Below are positions 10,301 through 20,575 of a stretch of 64,000 bases of DNA, piece after piece. The notes below the pieces were generated by a model. It was not told the origin of the DNA. It was given only the letters and a program-made list of their open reading frames with translations, and did not search any database. Position 1 is the stretch's first letter. Every line of letters begins with the position of its first letter. This DNA is from Pseudomonadota bacterium (GTDB lineage: Bacteria; Pseudomonadota; Alphaproteobacteria; Rhizobiales; Rhizobiaceae): positions 1 to 64,000 of the forward strand of contig JAEXMK010000150.1 of the NCBI GenBank assembly GCA_023444445.1. Direction: 5' to 3'. A program made the translations under genes and the position numbers.

Positions 10301-10532
10301 TAACGAACATTCCAGCCGAAGTGGCAAAAGGCCGCCGAAATCGGCTATTGAGCTGGCGACGGAATCGATCGACCAACTCGCCAAATTCGTCCGCTCCCTG
10401 CGCGAAGGTGAAAACGGTTTCGCCTCACGGCTGGTGCCAGAGGAGCAGCAATCCTATGGCGGGGAATATGACCACCTCGCCCGCGTTTCGGAATGGTCGA
10501 CGGCGGAACCGGGAGACGGCGATGACGATTGA
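7347..10532 (+). CDS. addB: Double-strand break repair protein AddB, alphaproteobacterial type
   Basis: A 1061-residue AddB, partner of AddA in the helicase-nuclease that processes DNA double-strand ends for RecA-dependent repair. The N-terminus has the degenerate nucleotide-binding region around VPTRRSARVLRSEF. The C-terminal PD-(D/E)XK nuclease reads GVADRIDIKTSGQADIIDYKTG, with its catalytic aspartate and lysine. The four-cysteine iron-sulfur cluster that staples the nuclease domain in Bacillus AddB is not visible: the last 90 residues have no cysteine. It overlaps murU by 4 bp and addA by 11 bp. Confidence 0.93.
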   Translation: MTLSHHAKRVLTIAAGTPFLKTLAETLCDGQLTAGYRYDPTDPLSLASVTIYVPTRRSARVLRSEFVDLLGGRSAILPLIRPLGETDDDSGFFEIENTEIMDLTPPISGTGRLIELARLILAWRNSLPDAIRAIHSDSPLVAPASPADAIWLARALGEVIDAMDTEDKDWEALQHLDTGDHAQWWQLTADFLKIASVFWPARLAELNRSSAGRHRNAILRAEADRLANLPDTGPIIVAGSTGSIPAAADLIAAVAALPQGTVVLPGLDLAMPEEQWQAIAEDPTDPSSRTHSQYGLYMLLQKLGMFREDVVQIGALDLDLEKRAAVFSAALAPAKSTSDWNRWREDRDPGFFDEAFAAATLIEAANEREEATAIAVALRLALEAPGPGRPSQAALITPDRGLARRVATELQRFGIEADDSAGTPLSATPQAGLTQLALEAILRPGDPVPIISLLKHPLARFGLSGDAFTKASKALELIALRGGRVETEIGNLEVVLDAQLLAQRGDRHPPAWRVALQEGSVEAARDLARRIAIATEPLGSAFICRDRSGRAFTDKLPLSDWAARTGRVIEAICADDSNDLAALWSGEAGDKLSGLFAELMESGDILDADGSQWIDIFAALVAGESIKPRSMRHPRIFIFGALEARLQSVDTVVIGGLNEGLWPGQTANNPFLSRTMKTAIGLEPPERRIGQLAHDFEMANGTRQIFYTRALRQGSTPAVASRWLQRLLALGGENLAEQLRKRGETYRHWASLMDESIDQETAKRPAPKPPADLQPKSYSFSEVGRLRRDPYAIYARRILKLDPLEPFNRDPNAADRGTLYHRIIERYSRESHIPGTPASLEAMQRILDDCFDAENLPAHVDVIWRPRFAAVARAFIDWEKERHPSIRRSIFEARAGQEIAEAGIRLTGVADRIDIKTSGQADIIDYKTGLAPSVNQARALLDPQLALEAAALMRGAFRETGSPTPDNLIYVRLRPGERFFADQVNNEHSSRSGKRPPKSAIELATESIDQLAKFVRSLREGENGFASRLVPEEQQSYGGEYDHLARVSEWSTAEPGDGDDD

Positions 10533-13500
10533 TCCCTTCGATGCCGGCCCCGCCACCGATACGCCCGAAAGCTGGATCGATTGGACAAGCGCCCGGCAAC
10601 GGCTTGCTTCCGATCCCGCAAGTTCGGCCTGGGTGTCTGCCAATGCCGGTTCCGGCAAGACCCATGTTCTGACCCAGCGTGTCATCCGCCTGCTTCTGGC
10701 CGGATGCAGGCCTTCGGCAATCCTTTGCCTTACCTATACCAAGGCCGCAGCGTCTGAAATGTCGAGCCGCGTTTTCGACAGGCTAGCGGAATGGGCAACT
10801 TTGCCGGATTCCGACCTAAAGGACCGCATCACCGCCATCGAAGGCAAGGTGCCGGATCGTATCAAGCTCGCCGAAGCGCGGCGGCTGTTCGCCAAGGCGC
10901 TGGAAACGCCGGGCGGACTGAAAATCCAGACCATTCACGCTTTCTGCGAAGCCCTGCTGCACCAGTTCCCGCTGGAGGCCAACGTTGCCGGCCATTTTTC
11001 GGTTCTCGACGATCGCGCCGCCACCACGCTTCTGGCCGAGGCACGCCGTTCGCTTTTGACGGCAGTTTCCACCGAAGGCGATACGGATCTGGCGCAGGCG
11101 CTCGCCTATGTGCTTGATCTTGCGGACGAAAGCGGGCTGGAAGCGTTGCTTTCCGCTATCATCGCCAATCGCAGCGCGCTTCGCACCTTTCTGCACGAGG
11201 CAAAACAGTCGGGCGGCCTCGATACCCGTTTGCGGCAGGAAATGCAGATCGCTGCCGGGGAGACCGAGGAAACGGCGGCTGAAGCCTTCTGGCCCCTGCC
11301 CGGTCTTTCTGGGCTTGCGCTCGACACGTATCTCACGCTTGCCGATGAGGTGGGCGGATCGCGCGTCATCGAGGTCGCTTATGCGCTCAGGGAAGCAAAA
11401 CGGCAGGCGGACCCGCTGCGGCGGATGGAATTCATCGAAGCCGCGCTGCTGACGGCCAAAGGTGAGAAGAAATCGGATGCCTATGTGATCAACAAGGGTA
11501 TGCAGAAATCCGCGCCTGATCTCGTTGACGCACTGACGCTGGCGCGGGACCATGTCGTGGCCTGCCGCAATCGTTATCGTCTGGTGCGCATGCTGGCGGC
11601 AACAAAAAGCGCCCTCGTGCTGGCTGAGCGGTTGATCGGCGATTTCGAGGATCTGAAAAAGCAGCGCAGCCAGCTCGATTTCGAAGACCTAATCGAGCGC
11701 GCCGCCAAACTGCTCAACCGCGATACGGCGGGCGCCTGGGTGCATTACAAGCTGGATCAGGGCATCGACCATATTCTGGTGGACGAAGCGCAGGATACCA
11801 GCCCTGTGCAGTGGTCGATCATCCAGTCGCTGGCGGCGGATTTCTTCACCGGTGAAAGCGCCCGCATGGGGCGGCGGACGCTGTTTGCCGTGGGTGACGA
11901 AAAACAGTCGATCTATTCCTTCCAGGGCGCACGGCCGGAACGCTTCTCGCAAGAGCGGGACGAGACCAAAAGGCGTGTCGATCAAGTTGAGCAGGCCTTT
12001 CATCGTATCCGCCTGCCGCTCTCGTTCCGTTCCACGGAAGATGTACTGGCCGCCGTCGATCAGGTCTTCTCGATCCCGCAAAATGCGAGCGGCCTCAGCG
12101 CCGATAATGAGCCAGTCGAACATCGCTCCAACCGCGCCGGCCATCCCGGCACCGTGGAAGTGTGGGACATGGTGGCACCGGAAGCTACGGAGGATGAAGA
12201 AGACTGGACGGCGCCCTTCGACGCACTACGGGAAAGCGCGCCCGCGACCATCGTCGCGCGCCGCATCGCCGCGCGCATCGCCGATATGATCGGAAACGAA
12301 ACCATCATCGAAAAGGGCGTGGAACGCGCTGTCGAGGCCGGCGATATTCTCGTGCTTGTCAGAAAACGCGCCGCTTTCGTTAACGCACTGACCCGCGAAC
12401 TGAAACGACGCAAGAACATTCCCGTCGCCGGTGCCGACCGCCTCCGTCTGACCGATCACATTGCCGTACAGGACCTTCTGGCGCTTGGCCGGTTCGTGGT
12501 GCTGCCGGAAGATGATCTTTCGCTAGCGGCGCTGCTGAAAAGCCCGCTCTTCAATCTGACGGAAGACGATGTCTTCGAGATTGCCGCCACGCGATCCGAG
12601 ACGGAGAGCGTGTGGCAAAGGCTGCAAGTCCTTTCGCAGGAAGATATCGGCCGCCTTTCCCTGGTAGCCGACAAGCTTGGGCATTTCATAGCACTTTCGA
12701 AAACGGCCACGGTGCATGATTTCTTCGCGGCGGTTCTGACCCTGCATGACGGGCGCAAAAAATTCCTCGGCCGGCTTGGCAACGAGGCGAGCGACGTTCT
12801 CGACGAGTTCCTGTCCTTTGCGCTGGACCACGAAAGAACCGGCCTGCCAGGCCTGCAGGCGTTTCTCTCCGTCCTGGAGACCGATTCGCCTGAAGTGAAG
12901 CGCGAGCAGGACAAAGATCGCGGCGAAGTGCGCATCATGACCGTGCACGCCTCCAAGGGCCTGGAAGCGCCGGTGGTTTTTGTCGTCGACGGCGGCTCGA
13001 AGGCCTTCAACCATAGCCATGTGCCCAAACTGCGCTTCGTGGAAGCCGATGGCGATGCCTTTCCGATCTGGTTGCCCGGCAGCGGTTTTTCCAATCACCT
13101 CATTCGCTTAGACGAGGAACGTCTGAAGACGGCGGCAGAAGACGAATACCGTCGCTTGCTTTATGTGGCGATGACGCGCGCCGCCGATCATCTTGTTGTC
13201 TGCGGTTATCGGGGCCAGAAGGAAAATCCCGAATGCTGGCATGCCATCGTCAGGGCGGCGCTCGCGGATAATCAGGATCATTGCCAGCCGCAGCTATTCA
13301 GTGCCGATGGCGAGGAATGGCAGGGTCTTGTCTGGCGCAAGTCTGAAGCGCGCCCGATACCTGCCCCGCACAAGCCGGTGGAACCGCAACAGGAAGCAGA
13401 CCACGCGCTTCCGCCCGGCCTTCTTGAACCCCTGCCTGCTTTGCGTTCGTTACCAAGGCCACTCAGCCCTTCGGGCGCCGGGACGATCATTGATGATGGT

Positions 13501-14079
13501 GCAGACGATCTGGCCGTGCGTTCACCACTGTTCGGGGAAAAGACCGGTGCTTCCAGCCTTGCCCTGCAGCGGGGCAGGCTCGTGCACCGCATGCTGCAGG
13601 CCCTGCCGGATTTTGCCGAGAGTGAGCGGGAAGAAGCGGCGAGGCGTTATGCCGAGCGAGCAGCGCGTTTCTGGCCCGCAGCCGAACGGGACCATTTGAT
13701 ACGGGCGGTTTTGCGGGTGCTGTCCGAACCGGCGGTGCAGCCGGCCTTTTCCGCTAACAGCCGTGCGGAAGTATCGATCATGGGCACGATGACCCTCGGC
13801 CGGCAGCAATATGCCGTCTCCGGCCGCATCGACCGGCTGGCGGTAGCCGGTGATCGGGTCATTCTGGTCGATTACAAGACGAACCGCGTGCCACCCCGCG
13901 AAGCCCGTGAAATACCCTTCTCCCACACGGCGCAGCTTGCCATTTATCGTGAAATTCTAACACCGCTTTATCCCGGCAAGGAATTTGTCTGTGCGCTGAT
14001 TTATACGGAAAATGCTGCCTTTATAACGGTTGGCGACGATGCGATGAGAGAGGCCCTTGCCGCAATAAAGACAAAGTGA
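10522..14079 (+). CDS. addA: Double-strand break repair helicase-nuclease AddA
   Basis: A 1185-residue UvrD-family helicase with a C-terminal nuclease. Start chosen at the ATG inside the end of addB ([10 protein letters not shown]); the longer frame upstream is out-of-frame addB sequence. Motif I is [12 protein letters not shown] (residues 39-50), motif [12 protein letters not shown], motif [17 protein letters not shown], motif [13 protein letters not shown] and YVAMTRA. The nuclease motif ILVDYKTNR lies near the end. AddA unwinds and degrades broken ends until it meets a Chi-like sequence. Translation is probably coupled to addB. Confidence 0.95.
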   Translation: MTIDPFDAGPATDTPESWIDWTSARQRLASDPASSAWVSANAGSGKTHVLTQRVIRLLLAGCRPSAILCLTYTKAAASEMSSRVFDRLAEWATLPDSDLKDRITAIEGKVPDRIKLAEARRLFAKALETPGGLKIQTIHAFCEALLHQFPLEANVAGHFSVLDDRAATTLLAEARRSLLTAVSTEGDTDLAQALAYVLDLADESGLEALLSAIIANRSALRTFLHEAKQSGGLDTRLRQEMQIAAGETEETAAEAFWPLPGLSGLALDTYLTLADEVGGSRVIEVAYALREAKRQADPLRRMEFIEAALLTAKGEKKSDAYVINKGMQKSAPDLVDALTLARDHVVACRNRYRLVRMLAATKSALVLAERLIGDFEDLKKQRSQLDFEDLIERAAKLLNRDTAGAWVHYKLDQGIDHILVDEAQDTSPVQWSIIQSLAADFFTGESARMGRRTLFAVGDEKQSIYSFQGARPERFSQERDETKRRVDQVEQAFHRIRLPLSFRSTEDVLAAVDQVFSIPQNASGLSADNEPVEHRSNRAGHPGTVEVWDMVAPEATEDEEDWTAPFDALRESAPATIVARRIAARIADMIGNETIIEKGVERAVEAGDILVLVRKRAAFVNALTRELKRRKNIPVAGADRLRLTDHIAVQDLLALGRFVVLPEDDLSLAALLKSPLFNLTEDDVFEIAATRSETESVWQRLQVLSQEDIGRLSLVADKLGHFIALSKTATVHDFFAAVLTLHDGRKKFLGRLGNEASDVLDEFLSFALDHERTGLPGLQAFLSVLETDSPEVKREQDKDRGEVRIMTVHASKGLEAPVVFVVDGGSKAFNHSHVPKLRFVEADGDAFPIWLPGSGFSNHLIRLDEERLKTAAEDEYRRLLYVAMTRAADHLVVCGYRGQKENPECWHAIVRAALADNQDHCQPQLFSADGEEWQGLVWRKSEARPIPAPHKPVEPQQEADHALPPGLLEPLPALRSLPRPLSPSGAGTIIDDGADDLAVRSPLFGEKTGASSLALQRGRLVHRMLQALPDFAESEREEAARRYAERAARFWPAAERDHLIRAVLRVLSEPAVQPAFSANSRAEVSIMGTMTLGRQQYAVSGRIDRLAVAGDRVILVDYKTNRVPPREAREIPFSHTAQLAIYREILTPLYPGKEFVCALIYTENAAFITVGDDAMREALAAIKTK

Positions 14080-14156
14080 GATACCGGGGCATTGAAATTT
14101 CGACGCGCCCGCATCACATCGATAGTGGAAAAGATTTACTGAAAGGAGAGCCAGAT

Positions 14157-14477
14157 ATGGCTACCGTAAAAGTCGACGCCGCCAACTTCCAGTCCGAAGT
14201 CCTTGAATCCTCCGAACCTGTCGTGGTGGATTTGTGGGCCGAATGGTGCGGTCCGTGCAAGATGATCGCGCCGAGCCTTGAGGAAATTTCCTCCGAGCTG
14301 GCCGGCAAGGTCAAGGTTGCAAAGCTGAATATCGACGAAAACCCGGAGCTGGCCGCTCAGTTCGGCGTTCGCTCCATCCCGACGCTCGCCATTTTCAAAA
14401 GTGGTGAAGTGGCTGATATCAAGGTCGGCGCTGCTCCCAAGACAGCGCTTTCGGCATGGATTTCCGGCGCTGCGTAA
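14157..14477 (+). CDS. trxA: Thioredoxin
   Basis: A 106-residue thioredoxin with the WCGPCK active site (Cys31, Cys34) and the cis-proline segment RSIPTLAIF. It reduces disulfides in cytoplasmic proteins, including ribonucleotide reductase. The start is the ATG after an AAAGGAGAG ribosome site; an in-frame extension to 14076 lacks one and is not counted. It lies 77 bp after addA and ends at a strong terminator. Confidence 0.97.
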   Translation: MATVKVDAANFQSEVLESSEPVVVDLWAEWCGPCKMIAPSLEEISSELAGKVKVAKLNIDENPELAAQFGVRSIPTLAIFKSGEVADIKVGAAPKTALSAWISGAA

Positions 14478-14502
14478 GCAATATCAACGAAATGCTAAAA
14501 AG

Positions 14503-14527
14503 CCCGGCATCGCTGCCGGGTTTTTTT
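14503..14527. terminator. Bidirectional terminator between trxA and folC
   Basis: Stem CCCGGCA/TGCCGGG (14503-14509 with 14514-14520), loop TCGC, then seven T residues on the plus strand (14521-14527). A run of five A residues just before the stem supplies the T tract for the minus strand, so it can end both trxA and folC. The folC stop codon overlaps its edge. Confidence 0.92.
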
Positions 14528-15905
14528 ATTGGGGAACCGTGCCGTTGAGGGCAAGTGCATTGCCGGCAAGATAAAGTGAACCGCCGATCAGGATGCGCGG
14601 CGGCGGTCCTTCAGGGTCGAAGCGTCCTGCCAGTTCCTCGAGCGCATGCGTCAGCGAGGATGTGGGTGCTGCCACGAGACCGGCATCAAAGGCTGCGTGG
14701 GCGAGAATGACGGGATCGATGGCCGCTTCAGTGCCGCTTATCGGAACTGTGAACACATATTCGGCGATATCTGCGAAGGCCTTGAAATAGCCAACCGGAT
14801 CTTTCGTATTGATCATGCCCGCGATGATAAACAGCGGACGTGGCGTCTTTTCTTCAAACCCTGCCATGGCTTCAGCGATAACTTCGCCCGCACCGGGATT
14901 GTGCCCGCCGTCGATCCAGATCTCCGAGCCTTTCGGCGCGATATCATGGATTTTTCCGGTCAGAATACGCTGCAACCGGCCGGGCCACTCTACCGATGTC
15001 ATGGCCTTCTCGATCATCCGTTCCGTCACCTCGAAACCGGCTGCTTTCACAGCGCGGATCGCCGCGGCGGCGTTGGCGAGCTGATGGCGGCCGGGAAGCC
15101 TTGGCAACGGCGCATCCGTCAGGCCGAACTCATCCTGATAGACCATGCGGCCGAATTCTTCGTGGGCGGAAAAATCCTGCCCGTAAACGGAGACCGGGCA
15201 ACCAATACGTTCGGCCGTGGCGACGAGCGTGTCTAGCGCCGCGTCGTATTCCTGGTGGCCAATGACGACAGGCGAACCCTTTTTCATGATGCCAGCCTTT
15301 TCAGCGGCAATCAGTTCCACGCGGTCGCCGAGATAAGCCTGGTGATCAAGCGAGATTGGCATGATGACGGAAACCGCCGGGTTATTGATGACATTGGTCG
15401 CATCGAAACGGCCACCCAAGCCGACCTCAACAACCGCAGCATCTGCGGGCTGTTCTGCAAAAAGCACGAACATAGCCGCAGTCAGGATTTCGAAAACCGT
15501 GATTGTCTGACCAGCATTGGCAGCTTCAATGCGGCGCAGCGCATCCGCAAATATCTCGTCTTTGACGTAACGGCCTTTATCGCCCGCCACGCCGATACGG
15601 TATCGTTCGTGCCAATTTACCAGATGCGGCGAGGTATGAACGTGCACGGAGAGTCCTGCAGCCTCGAGCAGGGCACGGCAAAATGCAGTAACCGAACCTT
15701 TGCCATTGGTGCCCGCCACATGGATCACCGGCGGCATTCTGTTTTGTGGATTGCCGAGTTTTTCGAGAAGACGGGAAATTCTGTCGAGTGAAAGATCAAA
15801 CCCCTTGGGGTGGAGCTGCATCAGCTCTTCAATGATCTTTTCGGCCTCACCGATCGCGGGCTTCGTCATGTCTTCCGTTCGCCTTTCAGGCGTTTTGCTT
15901 GCCAT
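14526..15905 (-). CDS. folC: Bifunctional folylpolyglutamate/dihydrofolate synthase
   Basis: A 459-residue Mur-ligase-fold enzyme that adds glutamate to dihydropteroate and folates using ATP. The P-loop is HVAGTNGKGSVTAF. Further family motifs are TSPHLVNWHERYRI and VEVGLGGRFDATN, and WIDGGHNPGA falls in the C-terminal domain. It is the last gene of a minus-strand series trpF-trpB-trpA-accD-folC, an order common in rhizobia. The start is uncertain: the first ATG is used, and an internal one at 15869 (MTKPAIGEAEK) gives 447 residues. Confidence 0.94.
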   Translation of the reverse strand: MASKTPERRTEDMTKPAIGEAEKIIEELMQLHPKGFDLSLDRISRLLEKLGNPQNRMPPVIHVAGTNGKGSVTAFCRALLEAAGLSVHVHTSPHLVNWHERYRIGVAGDKGRYVKDEIFADALRRIEAANAGQTITVFEILTAAMFVLFAEQPADAAVVEVGLGGRFDATNVINNPAVSVIMPISLDHQAYLGDRVELIAAEKAGIMKKGSPVVIGHQEYDAALDTLVATAERIGCPVSVYGQDFSAHEEFGRMVYQDEFGLTDAPLPRLPGRHQLANAAAAIRAVKAAGFEVTERMIEKAMTSVEWPGRLQRILTGKIHDIAPKGSEIWIDGGHNPGAGEVIAEAMAGFEEKTPRPLFIIAGMINTKDPVGYFKAFADIAEYVFTVPISGTEAAIDPVILAHAAFDAGLVAAPTSSLTHALEELAGRFDPEGPPPRILIGGSLYLAGNALALNGTVPQ

Positions 15906-15991
15906 TTGTCCGCCGCCCCAAAAATGAAATCAGGCAACGTATAGCATCATCCCGAAGGCAATTTATGCCTCCGGGCGACATATTTTTTTCC

Positions 15992-16888
15992 TCAGGCCGA
16001 AGCGGCCAGCGGGACGACAGCGTTTGCATTGTCAGCGGGCGCTTTGGTCATGATCTTGAGCAGATTGGCCAGCGTGTCCGGGATTTCGCGACGATCAATG
16101 ACCATATCCACCATGCCGTGCTCCAGCAGGTATTCCGAGGTCTGAAAGCCTTCCGGCAGCTTTTCGCGAATGGTCTGCTCGATGACGCGCTTGCCGGCGA
16201 AGCAGATTTCCGCGCCCGGTTCGGCAATATGAACATCGCCCAGCATGGCGTAGGAGGCCGTGACACCGCCCGTGGTCGGGTTGGTCAGAACCACGATGTA
16301 AGGCATGCCAGCTTCCTTCAGCATGTTCACCGCGACGGTGGTGCGGGGCAGCTGCATCAGCGACAGAATGCCTTCCTGCATGCGGGCGCCACCGGAGGCC
16401 GGGAACATGACGAGTGGGCAGCGCTCGGAGATGGCACGCTCGAAGGCCTTGACGATGGCTTCGCCGGCGGCGATGCCGAGCGAGCCGCCCATAAACTGGA
16501 ATTCATGCACGACGGCGACGATCTTGAGGCCCTTCAGCAGGCCAACGCCGGCGAGGATCGTATCTTCCTGCTCGGTCTTTGCGCGGCTGTCGCGCAGGCG
16601 ATCAGTGTATTTCTTGGAATCGCGGAATTTCAGCGGGTCCTGCGCGACCTTCGGCTGCGGCAGAGCCTCATAGACGCCGCCATCGAAAAGATCGGCAAGA
16701 CGAGCTTTTGCCGGCATCTTCATGTGATAACCGGACGCAGGGATGACCCACTTATTGTCCTCGAGATCCTTATGGAAGACCATTTCGCCCGTTTCCGGGC
16801 ACTTGATCCAAAGGTTTTCCGGAACCTCCGGGCGGCGGCCAAGCATGGAATTGATCCGCGGCCGAACGTAATTGGTGATCCAGTTCAA
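15992..16888 (-). CDS. accD: Acetyl-CoA carboxylase carboxyltransferase subunit beta, zinc ribbon degenerate
   Basis: A 298-residue beta subunit of the carboxyltransferase that makes malonyl-CoA with AccA. The crotonase-fold core is intact ([24 protein letters not shown]). The N-terminal zinc ribbon normally has four cysteines in two CxxC pairs. Here the matching positions are Cys30, Thr33, Ile49 and Ser52, so only one cysteine remains and zinc binding looks lost. The start is a TTG with AGGAG seven bases upstream. It lies 27 bp after trpA, so it probably shares the trp transcript, linking fatty-acid and tryptophan synthesis. Confidence 0.94.
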   Translation of the reverse strand: MNWITNYVRPRINSMLGRRPEVPENLWIKCPETGEMVFHKDLEDNKWVIPASGYHMKMPAKARLADLFDGGVYEALPQPKVAQDPLKFRDSKKYTDRLRDSRAKTEQEDTILAGVGLLKGLKIVAVVHEFQFMGGSLGIAAGEAIVKAFERAISERCPLVMFPASGGARMQEGILSLMQLPRTTVAVNMLKEAGMPYIVVLTNPTTGGVTASYAMLGDVHIAEPGAEICFAGKRVIEQTIREKLPEGFQTSEYLLEHGMVDMVIDRREIPDTLANLLKIMTKAPADNANAVVPLAASA

Positions 16889-16915
16889 CTGTCTACTCCT
16901 GACTGGGCCGCGCGC

Positions 16916-17755
16916 TTATTCCGCAGCGGCAAGGCGCGATGCACGCACGCCCGTTGAAAGTCCTTTTACCAGCGTCGTAACGGCCGGCACGGTGTCTGCG
17001 GTTGCCTGTCCATCCTTGGTCAGGCTGCCGGCAATCTGGTTGACGATGGCCGAACCCACTACCACGCCATCCGCCACGGCACCGATCGCCTTCGCATGAT
17101 CGGCAGTCTTGACACCAAAACCGACGCAGACCGGCAGTTCCGTATGCGCCTTGATACGACCGACAGCGCCCGAGATCAACGAGGGATCAGGAAGCGCTGA
17201 ACCGGTGATACCGTTCATCGAGACGTAATACACGAAACCTGAGGTATTTTTAAGGACGGTCGGCAGGCGTTTGCCATCCGTGGTCGGCGTTGCAAGACGG
17301 ATGAAATTGACGCCGCGCGCAAGCGCCGGAATGCAGAGCTCATCGTCCATCTCCGGCGGCAGGTCGACGACGATCAGGCCATCGATACCGGCCGCGAGCG
17401 CGTCGTCCAGAAATGTTTCGACGCCATAGATATAGATCGGGTTATAATAACCCATCAGCACGATCGGCGTTGCATCGTCTTGCTTGCGGAATTCGCGGGC
17501 AAGATCGAGCGTGGTTTTCAGCGTCTGCCCGCCCTTCAGCGCGCGCTGGCCAGCCAGCTGGATGGCCGGGCCATCTGCCATCGGGTCGGAAAACGGCATG
17601 CCGAGTTCGATAACATCGGCGCCGGCTTCCGGCAGTGCCTTCATGATGCCGAGGGAGGTTTGGAAATCCGGGTCGCCGCCCATGAAATAGGTAATCAGGG
17701 CCGGGCGATTTTCCGCGCGCAGATCGGCGAAGCGCTTGTCCATACGTGCAGTCAT
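16916..17755 (-). CDS. trpA: Tryptophan synthase alpha chain
   Basis: A 279-residue TIM-barrel enzyme that cleaves indole-3-glycerol phosphate to indole and glyceraldehyde-3-phosphate. The signature [14 protein letters not shown] holds the catalytic glutamate and the aspartate. Start taken at MTARMDKRF; the longer frame upstream overlaps trpB and is rejected. It starts 4 bp after the trpB stop, and the two subunits form an alpha2-beta2 complex with an indole tunnel. Confidence 0.97.
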   Translation of the reverse strand: MTARMDKRFADLRAENRPALITYFMGGDPDFQTSLGIMKALPEAGADVIELGMPFSDPMADGPAIQLAGQRALKGGQTLKTTLDLAREFRKQDDATPIVLMGYYNPIYIYGVETFLDDALAAGIDGLIVVDLPPEMDDELCIPALARGVNFIRLATPTTDGKRLPTVLKNTSGFVYYVSMNGITGSALPDPSLISGAVGRIKAHTELPVCVGFGVKTADHAKAIGAVADGVVVGSAIVNQIAGSLTKDGQATADTVPAVTTLVKGLSTGVRASRLAAAE

Positions 17756-17759
17756 GGTC

Positions 17760-18980
17760 TTATACATCCATTCCAAGGAACTTGCTGACGGTGTGGACAT
17801 CCTTGTCGCCGCGGCCGGAAAGATTCATCAGGATGATCTCGTCCTTGCCCATCTTCGGCGCGCGCTTGATGACCTCGGCCAAAGCGTGGCTCGGCTCAAG
17901 CGCGGGAATGATGCCTTCGAGGCGGGTCAGCATCTGGAACGCATCCAGCGCCTCATGGTCCATGATCGGTACATATTCCACGCGGCCGATATCGTTCAGC
18001 CAGGAATGTTCAGGGCCGATACCGGGATAATCGAGGCCTGCGGAGATCGAATGGCCTTCCTTGATCTGACCATCCGCATCCTGCAGCAGATAGGTGCGGT
18101 TGCCGTGCAGCACGCCCGGCGAACCGGCAGTGATTGAAGCGCAATGCTCTTCGCCCGAAAGGCCCTTGCCACCCGCCTCGACGCCGACGATGCGGACGCT
18201 CTTGTCATCAAGGAAAGGATGGAAGATGCCGATGGCGTTCGAGCCGCCGCCAACAGCTGCAATGACCATATCCGGCAGACGGCCTTCCGCTTCCAGCATC
18301 TGCGCCTTGGCTTCCTCGCCGATAACGGCCTGGAAATCGCGGACCATTTCCGGATAGGGGTGCGGGCCAGCGGCGGTACCGATCAGGTAATAAGTGTCTT
18401 CGACGTTGGTGACCCAGTCACGCAGGGCCTCGTTCATGGCATCTTTCAACGTGCCATGGCCGGCCGTGACCGGCTTTACCTCAGCGCCCAGAAGCTTCAT
18501 GCGGAATACGTTCGGGGCCTGACGCGCGACGTCCGTCGCGCCCATGTAAACGACACATGGCAGGCCGAAGCGCGCCGCAACGGTTGCCGAGGCAACGCCG
18601 TGCTGGCCGGCACCGGTCTCGGCGATGATGCGGGTTTTGCCCATGCGCTTGGCAAGCAGGATCTGACCGAGGCAATTATTGATCTTGTGCGAGCCGGTGT
18701 GGTGCAGCTCTTCGCGCTTGAAATAGATCTTCGCGCCACCAAGTTCCGCCGTCAGGCGCTCGGCGAAATAAAGCGGGCTCGGGCGGCCGGTATAGTGTGC
18801 GCCGAGATGCTTGAGCTCCGCCTGAAACGCGGGGTCGGTCTTGGCCTTGTCCCATTCCGCCTGCAAATCCAGAATGAGCGGCATCAGCGTTTCGGCAACG
18901 AAGCGACCTCCGTAAATGCCAAAACGTCCGTCCTCATCAGGACCAGCGCGAAAAGAATTGGGTGTTGGCGCGTCGTTCAC
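17760..18980 (-). CDS. trpB: Tryptophan synthase beta chain
   Basis: A 406-residue PLP enzyme that condenses indole and serine to tryptophan. The PLP lysine lies in [10 protein letters not shown], and the phosphate-binding loop in [10 protein letters not shown]. The start is a GTG ([10 protein letters not shown]) with AAGGGAG seven bases upstream. A longer reading frame to 19013 overlaps trpF and has no ribosome site. One base separates it from the trpF stop, so translation is probably coupled. Confidence 0.97.
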   Translation of the reverse strand: MNDAPTPNSFRAGPDEDGRFGIYGGRFVAETLMPLILDLQAEWDKAKTDPAFQAELKHLGAHYTGRPSPLYFAERLTAELGGAKIYFKREELHHTGSHKINNCLGQILLAKRMGKTRIIAETGAGQHGVASATVAARFGLPCVVYMGATDVARQAPNVFRMKLLGAEVKPVTAGHGTLKDAMNEALRDWVTNVEDTYYLIGTAAGPHPYPEMVRDFQAVIGEEAKAQMLEAEGRLPDMVIAAVGGGSNAIGIFHPFLDDKSVRIVGVEAGGKGLSGEEHCASITAGSPGVLHGNRTYLLQDADGQIKEGHSISAGLDYPGIGPEHSWLNDIGRVEYVPIMDHEALDAFQMLTRLEGIIPALEPSHALAEVIKRAPKMGKDEIILMNLSGRGDKDVHTVSKFLGMDV

Positions 18981-18981
18981 T

Positions 18982-19644
18982 TCAAGCTCCCTTTGGGCCT
19001 TTCGACCAATCATTCACCACATCGAAAAAAGCGTCGATCTTCGACAAATCCTTGACGCCCGGCGCGCTTTCGACACCGGATGACAAATCTAGTCCGCTCG
19101 CCCTGGTGTCTGCCAGAGCCTCGGCGACATTGTCCTTGTTCAGCCCACCGGAAAGCATGTAATCTACACTTTCGTCAAGTGAGCGCAGGATCGTCCAGTC
19201 GAAAGAAACGCCGTTGCCGCCTGGAAGTTCGGAACCGGCAGGCGCTTTTGCATCCAGCAGAAAACGATCGGCTATTCCAATATAAGGATCGATTTTGGCA
19301 AGATCAGCGGCATCGCGAATGGAAATCGCCTTCATTACGGGCAGGCCGTAAAGCGCCTTGATGTTCAGCAACCGGTCCGGGCTTTCGCTGCCATGCAGCT
19401 GCAAGATGTCAGGTTTCAGGAGATCAACGATTTCATCGAGATCATCATTATCGGCATCGACTGTAACGGCGACCACCTTAGCGGCGCCCCGGGCGGCTTC
19501 GGCCAGCCTGCCGGCAAGATCCGGCTCGATGTAGCGCGGGCTTTTTTCAAAGAAAATAAAACCGACATGGGACGCACCGCGCCTGATGGCACGCTCCAGC
19601 GTTTCCGGTGTCTTCAATCCGCAAATCTTGATATCCGGTTTCAT
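18982..19644 (-). CDS. trpF: Phosphoribosylanthranilate isomerase
   Basis: A 220-residue TIM-barrel isomerase that converts phosphoribosylanthranilate to CdRP in tryptophan synthesis. The N-terminal KICGLKTPE carries the catalytic cysteine, and [10 protein letters not shown] forms the phosphate site. It is first in trpF-trpB-trpA-accD-folC. The other trp genes are not in the window. The upstream 102 bp contain a parS-like site. Confidence 0.96.
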   Translation of the reverse strand: MKPDIKICGLKTPETLERAIRRGASHVGFIFFEKSPRYIEPDLAGRLAEAARGAAKVVAVTVDADNDDLDEIVDLLKPDILQLHGSESPDRLLNIKALYGLPVMKAISIRDAADLAKIDPYIGIADRFLLDAKAPAGSELPGGNGVSFDWTILRSLDESVDYMLSGGLNKDNVAEALADTRASGLDLSSGVESAPGVKDLSKIDAFFDVVNDWSKGPKGA

Positions 19645-19706
19645 ACCCGCGACCTGACATGAAATGCGATAAGAGTCGAGCCAAATCGCATCCCTTTTTG
19701 ATGGAA

Positions 19707-19722
19707 TGTTTCACGTGAATCC
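19707..19722. other. parS-like site (14/16)
   Basis: TGTTTCACGTGAATCC differs from the parS consensus TGTTTCACGTGAAACA at two positions. It sits in the 102 bp between trpF and the metalloprotease gene, about 14 kb from the origin. It could be an outlying ParB nucleation site. Confidence 0.6.
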
Positions 19723-19746
19723 AGATGGCGACGCACGCCGCCAGTT

Positions 19747-20514
19747 TCAATCGAAATCGATGGCGTGAAGTTTGGAGCCATGGCGTTTCAGCCAGTCCTT
19801 GGCCTCATTGGTGTGGGGGCAGAGCTTTTCGCACAGCGCCCAGAACTTCGGGCCATGGTTCATTTCGCTCAGATGCGCGACCTCATGGGCTGCGAGATAA
19901 TCGATGACGCTTACCGGCGCCATGACGATGCGCCAGGAGAAACTCAAGTTTCCATCATGGGAACAGGAGCCCCAGCGGCTACGTGTATCCTTCATGCTGA
20001 TGGACCGTACCGGCCGACCGGCGGCGCGGGCGTGAATGGCGACCAGCCGCTCCAGATCAGCCTTTGCTTCCTTTTTCAAGAACGTCGCGATCCGCCGTCT
20101 CAGATGCTCGGGCGCGCCGCTCACTTTCAGAACAGCCGCACCATCAGCGTCTTTCGCGACGTGGGTCAGGCCCCTCAGGCTGCCGGTGTGTTCGATGCGA
20201 TGGGAGAGGCCTCTGATATCGATGGTCGCACCGGAACGCAAACCGTCGTCAGGGCTGAACTTCTGAAGCTTGCCTTCCAGCCAGCCCTGATGTCTTTCGA
20301 GAAAATCGTCAACCTGACGGTGATGCAGGCCCATCGGAATCGTCAGCTTCAGCGCCCGGCCGCCCGGCTCGATTCGCAAGGTAATCCGCGTGGCCCGCGG
20401 GTTTTCCCTGACCGTGATCGGCACTTGCCGGCCCGCAACCATGATGGTGCGCTGGCTCGGCACGACCTTCTTTGGCGCCGGCGACTTCAGGGATTTTCTG
20501 AGGAGCGAAAACAT
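19747..20514 (-). CDS. YgjP-type (DUF45) zinc metallopeptidase
   Basis: A 255-residue protein of the YgjP/SprT-like M48-related group. The HEVAHL motif gives the zinc-binding HExxH, and NHGPKFWALCEKLCP follows at the spacing typical of the family. The substrate is unknown. The start MFSLLRKSLK is preceded by GAAGG. The longer frame to 20763 runs into phaZ and is rejected. It follows phaZ by 61 bp on the same strand. No signal peptide, so probably cytoplasmic. Confidence 0.85.
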   Translation of the reverse strand: MFSLLRKSLKSPAPKKVVPSQRTIMVAGRQVPITVRENPRATRITLRIEPGGRALKLTIPMGLHHRQVDDFLERHQGWLEGKLQKFSPDDGLRSGATIDIRGLSHRIEHTGSLRGLTHVAKDADGAAVLKVSGAPEHLRRRIATFLKKEAKADLERLVAIHARAAGRPVRSISMKDTRSRWGSCSHDGNLSFSWRIVMAPVSVIDYLAAHEVAHLSEMNHGPKFWALCEKLCPHTNEAKDWLKRHGSKLHAIDFD

Positions 20515-20575
20515 GAAGCCTTCATAACCGATTCGTCCACCCCTTGGCCACGCAAATGCGCGGCGTCGCCCGTCG

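Noticed and set aside
15951..15975. Hairpin CCCGAAGGC/GCCTCCGGG between folC and accD as a terminator
   Set aside because: A T run follows only on the plus strand, where no gene ends. On the minus strand, where accD and folC are read, no T tract follows.
15899..16957. Plus-strand open frame of 352 codons opposite accD
   Set aside because: Antisense to accD, no ribosome site, histidine/arginine-rich shadow composition.
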